DNA from: CAYQLT01 sp964418425
GTDB lineage: Bacteria; Bacillota; Limnochordia; Limnochordales; Geochordaceae
DNA length: 5,599 nt
Direction: 5' to 3'
NCBI GenBank assembly: GCA_964418425.1
Contig: CAYQLT010000104.1
Span: 1-5,599, forward strand
Shown in pieces: positions 1-5,156 of this stretch. The translations under genes and the position numbers were made by a program. A model generated the notes under the pieces. It searched no databases. It was not told the DNA's origin and saw only the letters and a list, made by a program, of their open reading frames with translations. Position 1 is the first letter of the stretch; each line of letters starts with the position of its first letter.

Positions 1-662
1 TCCTGTGCAACGCCTACGTCAACGGGCAGGTCCGCCTCCCGCCATTCGGGGAAGCCGCCCTCCAGGCGACGAGCCCGCAGACCGTGGCGGTGAAGCACCT
101 CCAGCGCCTGCGAGGCCATCACGCAATACGGGCCCCGGCAGTAAGCCACGATTTCGGAGTCACGGGGAAGCTCGGCCAGGCGGCGGCCGAGCTCGGCCAC
201 GGGTATCGATAGGGCCCCCGGAATGTGGCCCTGGCTATATTCCTCGGCGGGACGACAGTCGATGATGACCACCTCCCGGGTTCGCAAACGTTTCCAGAGG
301 GTCCGAGCATCGATGGGTTTCAGGCGGTCGCGGCTTTCCAGGTAGTCCCGGATGAGGCGATCCACCTCAGCCATCCGTTGCCGGCCCAGGGTGAGGAGGG
401 CCTGCCACAGCCGGCCGACGGAACGGTCGGCCAGACGATAGTAAACCCGGCGTCCCTCCCGCCGGGCCTCCACCAGATGGGCTCCCAAAAGCACTCTCAG
501 GTGCTGGGAAGCGTTGGCCACGCTCAGGCCGGCTTCCCGGGCCAGGGCTTCCACCGGCCTCTCACCCTGGTAGATGAGCTCCAGCAGCTCCAGCCGGTGT
601 GGGCTTGCCAGAGCCCTTCCGACCCGAGCCAGGTGGCGGTAGAGCTCCGATTTCACAGACAT
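1..662 (-). CDS. ArsR-family transcriptional regulator with C-terminal rhodanese domain (3' end beyond window edge)
   Basis: The start is ATG at 662-660, with GGGAGAGG nine bases upstream. The frame stays open for 220 codons to the left edge, so only the last few residues and the stop are missing. Residues 5-95 form a winged helix: a helical start (ELYRHLARVGRALASPHRLE), recognition helix around 46-58 (LSVANASQHLRVL) and wing around 66-77 (ARREGRRVYYRL). Residues 117-213 form a rhodanese domain with IDCRPAEEY (134-142), GHIPGA (145-150), active loop YCRGPYC (C175, C180) and the closing LEGGFPEW (200-207). ArsR proteins repress divergent or downstream genes and release DNA on binding metal or after thiol modification. 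Here the helix-turn-helix part has no cysteine, so neither the SmtB/ArsR metal site nor the BigR/SqrR dithiol is present. I infer that the rhodanese loop senses sulfane sulfur. The gene is divergent from the persulfide dioxygenase-like gene, its likely target. Domain calls are firm; the ligand is inferred. Confidence 0.9.
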   Translation of the reverse strand, partial: MSVKSELYRHLARVGRALASPHRLELLELIYQGERPVEALAREAGLSVANASQHLRVLLGAHLVEARREGRRVYYRLADRSVGRLWQALLTLGRQRMAEVDRLIRDYLESRDRLKPIDARTLWKRLRTREVVIIDCRPAEEYSQGHIPGALSIPVAELGRRLAELPRDSEIVAYCRGPYCVMASQALEVLHRHGLRARRLEGGFPEWREADLPVDVGVAQ

Positions 663-785
663 GCTCGCTTGCCTCTCCCGGGTTGTCGTCAGAAAGTTAC
701 TCCACGCCCGACGCGCCGTCCATCGCGGGCCGCCCGGACTCCCGGGCTCCGAGACCCGGGCGAGAGGAAAAAGCGCGTCCACACC

Positions 786-815
786 TTGACAACCGGCGCA
801 ACCCCCTGATACATA
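786..815 (+). promoter_or_regulatory. Putative sigma-A promoter for the rhodanese-MBL gene
   Basis: A perfect -35 hexamer TTGACA (786-791) is followed 18 bp later by TACATA (810-815), a weak -10 preceded by TG at 807-808 as in an extended -10. A better -10 word, TACAAT (814-819), would need a 22-bp spacer. Transcription would start near 822 and give a leader of about 58 nt that contains the palindrome at 842-853. The -35 is convincing; the exact -10 is not settled by sequence alone. Confidence 0.4.
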
Positions 816-841
816 CAATGCCACAAAGGCGGAGATTAAGC

Positions 842-853
842 AATCAATTGATT
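842..853. promoter_or_regulatory. Perfect 12-bp AT-rich palindrome, candidate ArsR-type operator
   Basis: AATCAATTGATT is its own reverse complement and sits between the putative promoter and the ribosome binding site of the rhodanese-MBL gene. It overlaps a minus-strand TATAAT (856-851). ArsR/SmtB-family operators are typically AT-rich dyads with TCAA/TTGA-like arms, which fits. A single 12-bp palindrome is expected about once by chance in a window this size, so the case rests on position, base composition and the divergent ArsR gene. Confidence 0.4.
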
Positions 854-879
854 ATAGTTGCCGGCAGGGAGGTATCGCC

Positions 880-2010
880 GTGAGCTCCGAGGCGCTCGCC
901 CAGCCCGTGATCTCCGCATCGGAGTTGCAGAGCTGGCTGGAGCAAGGGCGACCGGTCGTCGTCGTGGACATCCGGCGGGCGACTGACCGTTGCGCGTGGC
1001 ACATTCCAGGCAGCCTGCACGTGGACGCCTATGATGCCCTCAAGGCCGGTGACACATCGCCTCTGCAGCGGCTGGCGCTTCCCACCGACCGGCCCGTCGT
1101 GACCGTCTGCCAGCACGGCGAGACCGCTCGCCTTGCGACCCGGGCGCTTGTGGCCCTCGGGTTTGACGCCCGAACCCTGGCAGGGGGCATGCAGGCCTGG
1201 AGCCTGGCATGGAACACGGCCGTCGTGCCGCTGGCGGATAGTGCCGCCCGAGTTGTGCAGGTGCGGCGCACCGGGAAGGGGTGTCTTTCCTACCTCATCG
1301 GATGCGATGGCGAAGCGGTGGTCATCGATGCGGCCCTGGACCCGGCCGTTTACCTGAAGCTGGCGGCCGAGAACGGCTGGCGGATCCGGCGCCTGTTTGA
1401 GACCCACGCCCATGCAGACCATCTCATGCGCACACGGGTTCTGGCCGAGCTGACGGGAGCCGCGCTTTACCTACCCCGCCAGGACCGCGTCAGCTACCCC
1501 TTCACGCCTGTGGACGACGGCGAGCAATGGCAGGTGGGCGAAAGTCGCCTTACGTTTTTGCACACTCCGGGGCACACGGAAGAAAGCATGTGCTGCCTGC
1601 TGGACGACGCGGCCTTGTTCACCGGCGACACTCTGTTTGTGGACGGGGTAGGCCGGCCTGACCTGGAAGCGCCCGAGCCAGGCGCCGTTTGGAGGCACGC
1701 CCTCCGGCTTCACGGCTCCTTGCGGAGGCTTGCTCGGCTTGGCGAGCAAACGTGGGTGCTTCCGGGACACGCGGGGCAGCCGGTGCCGTTCGACGGGAGG
1801 GCGGTGGCCGCCCCGCTGGGCGAGGTCAAGCGCCGCATCGCGGGTCTGCTCGCCCTCGACCAAGAGGCATTCGCGGCCCAGCTGATACGGCGCATTCCCG
1901 AAACGCCGCCCAATTACCGGGAGATTGTCCGCCTCAACGAGACGGGTGGACCGTTGCCCGCCGACGCGACGGCGCTAGAGCTGGGTCCCAACCGCTGCGC
2001 TGTCGCCTGA
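880..2010 (+). CDS. Rhodanese / metallo-beta-lactamase fusion, ETHE1/Blh-type persulfide dioxygenase-like protein
   Basis: This is a 376-residue protein starting at GTG 880 behind AGGGAGG. Residues 10-112 form a rhodanese domain: VVVVDIRR (26-33), HIPGS (41-45), active loop C77-QHGETAR and LAGGMQAW (100-107). Residues 125-305 form a metallo-beta-lactamase fold: THAHADH (175-181; H176, H178, D180, H181), HTPGHTEES (228-236; H232), TGDTLFVDGVGRPDL (248-262; D250) and LPGH (294-297; H297). ETHE1-type enzymes in this fold use one iron to oxidise glutathione or other low-molecular-weight persulfide to sulfite. Rhodaneses move sulfane sulfur through a cysteine persulfide, so the fusion could hand sulfur between the two sites. 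The C-terminal PPNYREIVRLNE is shared with many MBL-rhodanese proteins. The rhodanese domain is N-terminal, unlike PRF or CstB where the MBL domain comes first; in Xylella Blh the extra domain is likewise N-terminal. It is a cytoplasmic enzyme, divergent from the ArsR-rhodanese gene and followed 85 bp later by an MFS gene. Fold and fusion are certain; the exact substrate is inferred. Confidence 0.93.
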   Translation: MSSEALAQPVISASELQSWLEQGRPVVVVDIRRATDRCAWHIPGSLHVDAYDALKAGDTSPLQRLALPTDRPVVTVCQHGETARLATRALVALGFDARTLAGGMQAWSLAWNTAVVPLADSAARVVQVRRTGKGCLSYLIGCDGEAVVIDAALDPAVYLKLAAENGWRIRRLFETHAHADHLMRTRVLAELTGAALYLPRQDRVSYPFTPVDDGEQWQVGESRLTFLHTPGHTEESMCCLLDDAALFTGDTLFVDGVGRPDLEAPEPGAVWRHALRLHGSLRRLARLGEQTWVLPGHAGQPVPFDGRAVAAPLGEVKRRIAGLLALDQEAFAAQLIRRIPETPPNYREIVRLNETGGPLPADATALELGPNRCAVA

Positions 2011-2036
2011 CAAGGTACGGCATAACGCTGCCGAAT

Positions 2037-2057
2037 GCGGGCGCCACCGGCGCCTGC
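2037..2057 (+). repeat. Strong intercistronic hairpin between the rhodanese-MBL and MFS genes
   Basis: GCGGGCGCC (2037-2045) and GGCGCCTGC (2049-2057) pair over nine base pairs, with one G-U wobble and a three-base loop. No T-run follows, so it is not an ordinary intrinsic terminator. It lies 27 bp after the upstream stop and about 27 bp before the downstream ribosome binding site. It could act as an RNA processing or stability element that sets the relative expression of the two genes. In GC-rich DNA such hairpins also arise by chance. Confidence 0.35.
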
Positions 2058-2095
2058 ACGGATCCGCTCGGAGGACGAGGAGTGGAGGGCCCCGC

Positions 2096-3406
2096 GTGGC
2101 GCAAAGCCTGCCCCGTCACAGCACCCTGGCCTCTGCGAGCGTCTCCGTGCGCCTGGGACTTCGGGAGAACTGGCGACAGTTCGCCCTGCTGGTGCTGATC
2201 AACGCGTTTGTGGGCGGCATGGTGGGCTTGGAACGAACGGTCGTACCGCTTGTGGGAACCGAGGAGTTCCGCATCGCCTCCGAGGTGATGGTCTTCTCGT
2301 TCATCGTCGCGTTCGGGGTCGTCAAGGGCGTGACCAACCTTCTCGCCGGTGTGCTCGCGCAGCGCTTCACGCGCAAGGCGGTCCTGGTGGCCGGGTGGTT
2401 GGTAGGCCTGCCCGTCCCGTTCATGCTGGGGTGGGGCCCTTCCTGGCCGTGGATCGTGGCAGCCAACGTGCTGCTGGGCGTCAACCAGGGCCTGGCCTGG
2501 TCGATGACCGTCAACATGAAGATCGACCTGGTGGGGCCCGCCAACCGGGGTCTAGCCATGGGACTCAACGAGTTCGCCGGCTACGGTGCGGTCGGGCTGA
2601 CCGCGCTGGCCACGGGCTACATGGCCGCCGCGTCCGGGCTCAGGCCCCAGCCGTTTTACCTGGGGGTTGGGTATGCCGTACTGGGGCTTGCGCTATCGGT
2701 CTGGGCCGTACGTGACACCGCAGCCCACGCGCGTCTCGAGGCCGAACAAAGGGCCAGGCATCCGGCGCCCGGGCCCGGTGGGCGTACGCCTGAGCGACCG
2801 GCGGCAGCCTGGGTGGTCGCTCAGACCAGCTGGAAGGACCGCCGGCTGTTTGCCATCAGCCAGGCGGGCCTCGTGAACAACCTCAACGACGGCATGTCCT
2901 GGGGGGTTTTCCCGCTGCTGTTTGCAGCCGCCGGGGTCTCCTTGGAGGGCATCGGGCTCATCAAGGCCCTCTACCCGCTTACCTGGGGGTTGGGTCAATT
3001 GCTGACGGGCCCTCTGTCAGATCGCATCGGCCGCAAGCCGCTCATCGTGGCCGGGATGGTGGTGCAGGCTGCCGCGCACGGGATCATCGGCCTGGGCACA
3101 GCCCGCCCCATGGAGTCAGGGCTGGTGGGCTCCGTCCTGCTTGGAATCGGCACTGCCATGGTCTACCCGACTCTTTTGGCCGCCGTCGGGGATGTGGCGC
3201 ATCCCTCCTGGCGGCCGACCGCGGTGGGCGTGTACCGATTCTGGCGAGACACCGGCTATGCGGTGGGAGCCCTCATGTCGGGTCTGGTGGTGCAGGCGCT
3301 CTCGCTGGTCTGGGCCGTGCACGCGGCGGGCCTGCTGACCCTGGCTTCGGGAATGCTGGCATGGGTGGCCCTGACGGAAACCGCCCCCAGGCAGGCCCCT
3401 CGCTGA
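2096..3406 (+). CDS. Major facilitator superfamily (MFS) transporter, substrate unknown
   Basis: This is a 436-residue integral membrane protein starting at GTG 2096, with GGAGGG (2084-2089) six bases upstream. About twelve hydrophobic segments fall into two halves. They are split by a hydrophilic cytoplasmic loop (about 206-250) rich in R, E, P and G, the usual MFS 6+6 plan and length. The MFS motif A is canonical in the second half (GPLSDRIGRKPL, 305-316). It is degenerate in the first half (GVLAQRFTRKAV, 85-96), where the usual Asp is Gln. A charged, conserved-looking stretch (NMKIDLVGPANRGLAMGLNE, 140-159) lies between helices 4 and 5. The gene follows the rhodanese-MBL gene by 85 bp on the same strand and is probably co-transcribed. 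In sulfide-responsive loci of other bacteria this position holds a TauE or YeeE-type sulfur permease. A role in moving a sulfur compound, or a toxic compound that triggers the same response, is therefore plausible but not shown by the sequence. Confidence 0.9.
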   Translation: MAQSLPRHSTLASASVSVRLGLRENWRQFALLVLINAFVGGMVGLERTVVPLVGTEEFRIASEVMVFSFIVAFGVVKGVTNLLAGVLAQRFTRKAVLVAGWLVGLPVPFMLGWGPSWPWIVAANVLLGVNQGLAWSMTVNMKIDLVGPANRGLAMGLNEFAGYGAVGLTALATGYMAAASGLRPQPFYLGVGYAVLGLALSVWAVRDTAAHARLEAEQRARHPAPGPGGRTPERPAAAWVVAQTSWKDRRLFAISQAGLVNNLNDGMSWGVFPLLFAAAGVSLEGIGLIKALYPLTWGLGQLLTGPLSDRIGRKPLIVAGMVVQAAAHGIIGLGTARPMESGLVGSVLLGIGTAMVYPTLLAAVGDVAHPSWRPTAVGVYRFWRDTGYAVGALMSGLVVQALSLVWAVHAAGLLTLASGMLAWVALTETAPRQAPR

Positions 3407-3576
3407 TGGCCACCCGCCTTCCCCAAGGCCCCGCCGTCGCGGAGGAGTGCTGACGATGGCAGCAGGGGGCCGGTGAGCTGGCCAGCTTTGGGGCAGCGTC
3501 GGCGGGCCGGATCGGCTATGATCCGGTGGCGGGCTCGCGGTCGAACCACTCCGGGGAGCGGATCGGGGGAGCAGGC
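3407..3576. other. Intergenic region between the MFS and ring-cleaving dioxygenase genes
   Basis: This 170-bp stretch has no supported gene. It contains a small GCCTT/AAGGC hairpin (3416-3429) just after the MFS stop, without a T-run. Next come a well-placed GGAGGAG (3441-3447) ahead of a six-codon ORF (ATG 3456 to TGA 3476, MAAGGR) and a 10-bp palindrome GCTGGCCAGC (3477-3486). The inverted repeat around a -10-like hexamer is listed separately. No clear rho-independent terminator for the upstream operon is visible. Confidence 0.5.
3507..3526. promoter_or_regulatory. Inverted repeat around a TATGAT -10-like hexamer, candidate operator/promoter of the dioxygenase gene
   Basis: CCGGATC (3507-3513) and GATCCGG (3520-3526) are exact inverted copies six bases apart. 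They enclose and partly overlap TATGAT (3517-3522), a 5/6 match to the -10 consensus. No good -35 lies 16-18 bp upstream (TTGGGG at 3488-3493 is 23 bp away). Transcription starting near 3529 would leave a leader of about 48 nt before ATG 3577. MhqO-type genes in Bacillus subtilis are repressed by the MarR-type protein MhqR at a dyad near the promoter; this dyad is not the MhqR sequence. It is a weak call on sequence alone. Confidence 0.3.
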
Positions 3577-4560
3577 ATGGAGGGCAACGGCGCAGAGCGG
3601 GTCGGGCGGCCGGTCGGGGGCCTACACCATATCACCTGTATCGCCGGGAACCCCCAGACAAACCTGGACTTCTACGCGGGCGTCCTGGGCATGCGCCTGG
3701 TGAAAAGGAGCGTGAACCAGGACGACGTGAGCGCCTACCACTTTTTCTTCGCCGACGCCGTCGGCCATCCGGGCACCGATTTGACCTTCTTCACGTGGCC
3801 CCACCTGCCGCCCTGGCGGCCGGGAGTGGGGCTGGCTGTGGAGGTTCAGCTGGCCGTGGCACCGCAAACGCTGGGCTTCTGGCGAGAACGGCTGGAGAGG
3901 TTCGGAGTACGCCTTGGGGAGCTGGAGATGCGCTTCGGGGAACCGGCTCTTGTGTTCTCGGACCCGGACGGGTTGCCCCTGGCCCTGGTGGAGGCCGGGG
4001 ACGCCAGCGAGCGGGAGTTTGCGCCGTGGGAGCGTAGCCCGGTGCCGGCGCGCTTTCAGGTTCGGGGGTTGCACGGGGCCCGGGTGTGGGAACGAGCGCT
4101 GGGGCTGACGGCGGAATTTCTGACCGAGGTGCTGGGCTTTGAACCTCTGGGCCAGGAGGCCGGCTGGGCCCGCTTCGGGGTGGGCGGGGGCGGGTCGGGG
4201 CGGTTTGTGGAGCTTCAGGAGAGGCCGGACTCGCCGGCGGGCGAGTGGGGGGTGGGGGCCGTGCACCACCTGGCGTGGCGGGTCACCGACGACGAGCACC
4301 AGCGGGCGGTGCGGGCCCGGGTGGAGGCCGCCGGCCGGCCCCCGACGCCGATCATCGACCGGTTCTGGTTTCGGTCGGTCTACTTTCGGGAGCCCGGCGG
4401 CGTCCTGTTTGAGCTGGCCACGGATGGGCCGGGGTTCACGGTGGATGAGGAGGCGGAGCGTCTCGGCGAGTCTCTGGTCTTGCCGCCCTGGCTGGAGCCG
4501 CACCGCCGGGTCATCGAGGCCGGGCTGCCGGCTGTAAGGCTTCCCCGGGGGCAGGCGTAG
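3577..4560 (+). CDS. Ring-cleaving dioxygenase, VOC (glyoxalase/bleomycin resistance) superfamily, MhqO/MhqA-like
   Basis: This is a 327-residue protein. I chose ATG 3577, with GGGGGA six bases upstream. An in-frame GTG at 3526 would only add 17 low-complexity residues and lies inside an inverted repeat. Two VOC modules are visible. The first opens with GGLHHITCIAGNPQ (14-27), then LDFYAGVLGMRLVKRSVNQD (30-49) and GTDLTFFTW (66-74). The second has GAVHHLAWRV (227-236) and YFREPGGVLFELATDGPGF (269-287). The usual metal-ligand positions are present: H18 (or H17), H231 (or H230) and E279. The C-terminal LPPWLEPHR (302-310) is characteristic of the MhqO/YkcA group. Members are described as Fe(II)-dependent extradiol-type dioxygenases acting on hydroquinones and catechols, protecting against quinone electrophiles that deplete thiols. 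The gene is separated from the MFS gene by 170 bp and probably has its own promoter. Its last 50 bp overlap the convergent metallochaperone gene. Family call is strong; the aromatic substrate is inferred. Confidence 0.92.
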   Translation: MEGNGAERVGRPVGGLHHITCIAGNPQTNLDFYAGVLGMRLVKRSVNQDDVSAYHFFFADAVGHPGTDLTFFTWPHLPPWRPGVGLAVEVQLAVAPQTLGFWRERLERFGVRLGELEMRFGEPALVFSDPDGLPLALVEAGDASEREFAPWERSPVPARFQVRGLHGARVWERALGLTAEFLTEVLGFEPLGQEAGWARFGVGGGGSGRFVELQERPDSPAGEWGVGAVHHLAWRVTDDEHQRAVRARVEAAGRPPTPIIDRFWFRSVYFREPGGVLFELATDGPGFTVDEEAERLGESLVLPPWLEPHRRVIEAGLPAVRLPRGQA

Positions 4561-5071
4561 GGCCGGCGGCGTTCGCCCCCACCACCTGCTCGACCACTGC
4601 CCGCACGTTGCCGAGGCAGCACGAGCCCTGGGGGTTGCGAACCTCGCAGGCGCACTGTCCCGCTTTGACGCCCGCCTCGATGACCTCGACCGCGGTGACC
4701 TTCCCCGAGGCTTCGTACTCCTGACGTATGGTGGCAGGGGTATAGGCGAAGCAGTAGCACACCCGGACGTCGTGGGCGCCGGGCTCCTTCTGGAATACCC
4801 TTTCCCGCAGCTGGTGGACGGTGTAGAACTCCTCCGTCTCCTCGGCGAAGTAAACCACCGGACAGGAGGCGGTCCGGCAGAACCTGTACCGCCGAGACTT
4901 CAGGTTTCGCAAGCTCACGGCCAACATGGCCTTCACGGTAAGTTGGCCCACCTTCTTGCCCTTCGCCCCGCAGTGGGGGCAACGATCCCGCAAGGGCACG
5001 GGCGGGTCGCTCGCAGGCTGGCGCGCAGCTTCTGATGCGCCGCCGGCGGGAACCGTACAGCAATCCCGCAT
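4511..5071 (-). CDS. CopZ N-terminal-like zinc/[2Fe-2S] metallochaperone, lacking the HMA domain
   Basis: This is a 186-residue cytoplasmic protein starting at ATG 5071-5069. AAGGAGGG sits eight bases upstream, which favours this start over further in-frame starts that would run through the promoter. It has twelve cysteines. CPHC (31-34) with C65 and C70 (FCRTASCPVVYF, 64-75) matches the zinc site of the CopZ-N zinc finger. VCYCF (104-108) together with CACEVRNPQGSCC (140-152) matches the BFD-like [2Fe-2S] part. In Archaeoglobus fulgidus CopZ this domain binds one zinc and one [2Fe-2S] cluster and precedes a copper-binding HMA domain. Here the chain ends after GNVRAVVEQVVG (154-165) with a Pro/Ala-rich tail, so no HMA domain (no GMxCxxC) exists. 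C4-C5 near the N-terminus are extra thiols outside the domain. The MerR/CueR-type promoter upstream supports a role in thiophilic metal handling (copper, mercury or similar). Stand-alone members are annotated as putative iron-sulfur metallochaperones. Metal and partner are unknown. Confidence 0.88.
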   Translation of the reverse strand: MRDCCTVPAGGASEAARQPASDPPVPLRDRCPHCGAKGKKVGQLTVKAMLAVSLRNLKSRRYRFCRTASCPVVYFAEETEEFYTVHQLRERVFQKEPGAHDVRVCYCFAYTPATIRQEYEASGKVTAVEVIEAGVKAGQCACEVRNPQGSCCLGNVRAVVEQVVGANAAGPTPAPGEALQPAARPR

Positions 5072-5109
5072 CACGTTGGCCCTCCTTTCCGTGGGCTGCG
5101 CCCGCTGCG

Positions 5110-5140
5110 ACCCTACACCTTCCAGCCGCTGGAGGGTCAA
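5110..5140 (-). promoter_or_regulatory. MerR/CueR-family metal-responsive promoter-operator of the metallochaperone gene
   Basis: Read on the minus strand, a -35 TTGACC (5140-5135) and a poor -10 TAGGGT (5115-5110) are separated by 19 bp. That is the over-long spacer typical of promoters activated by MerR-family proteins, which twist the DNA to realign the two boxes. A 21-bp dyad fills the gap (5137-5117): left arm ACCCTCCAGC, centre G, right arm GCTGGAAGGT. Only one pair of arm positions (4 and 18) departs from perfect symmetry. The -35 and right arm are the same as those I recall for the CueR-controlled copA promoter of E. coli. Transcription would start near 5103, giving a leader of about 32 nt before the ribosome binding site and ATG 5071. 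No MerR-family gene lies in the window. Confidence 0.75.
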
Positions 5141-5156
5141 GAGAGCCGATCGTTGA

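Larger units (their letters stand above)
663..879. promoter_or_regulatory. Divergent intergenic control region between the ArsR-rhodanese and rhodanese-MBL genes
   Basis: This 217-bp region encodes nothing I can support and serves two divergent genes. The half near the ArsR gene (663-785) is very GC-rich, with several CCCGGG boxes (677-682, 741-746, 755-760) and a GCCCGG/CCGGGC hairpin at 732-747. It would lie in the long leader of the minus-strand gene if transcription starts further right. The other half (786-865) is AT-rich against the local background and holds the promoter-like elements. A perfect minus-strand TATAAT (856-851) has no good -35 partner, so the promoter of the ArsR gene is uncertain. 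The ribosome binding site of the plus-strand gene is AGGGAGG at 866-872, seven bases before its GTG. Confidence 0.6.

Noticed and set aside
663..785. Repeated CCCGGG boxes as a repeat array
   Set aside because: Spacing is irregular and the hexamer is common in this base composition; the same word also occurs inside the ArsR gene (274-279).
225..809. Plus-strand open frame of 194 codons across the ArsR-rhodanese gene
   Set aside because: It reads antisense through a clear winged helix and rhodanese domain and crosses the divergent promoter; no motif is present.
844..1422. Long minus-strand open frame opposite the rhodanese-MBL gene
   Set aside because: GC-rich DNA leaves long antisense frames open; the opposite strand carries clear rhodanese motifs and this frame has no recognisable domain or ribosome binding site.
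3407..3440. Intrinsic terminator after the MFS gene
   Set aside because: The only hairpin (3416-3429) has five base pairs and no T-run.
3526..3576. GTG 3526 as the start of the dioxygenase gene
   Set aside because: It adds 17 low-complexity residues, lies inside the inverted repeat next to a -10-like box, and lacks a good ribosome binding site, whereas ATG 3577 has GGGGGA at proper spacing.
3622..4503. 293-codon minus-strand open frame opposite the dioxygenase gene
   Set aside because: Composition is Arg/Pro/His/Gln-rich without any motif, and the plus strand encodes a complete two-module VOC protein.
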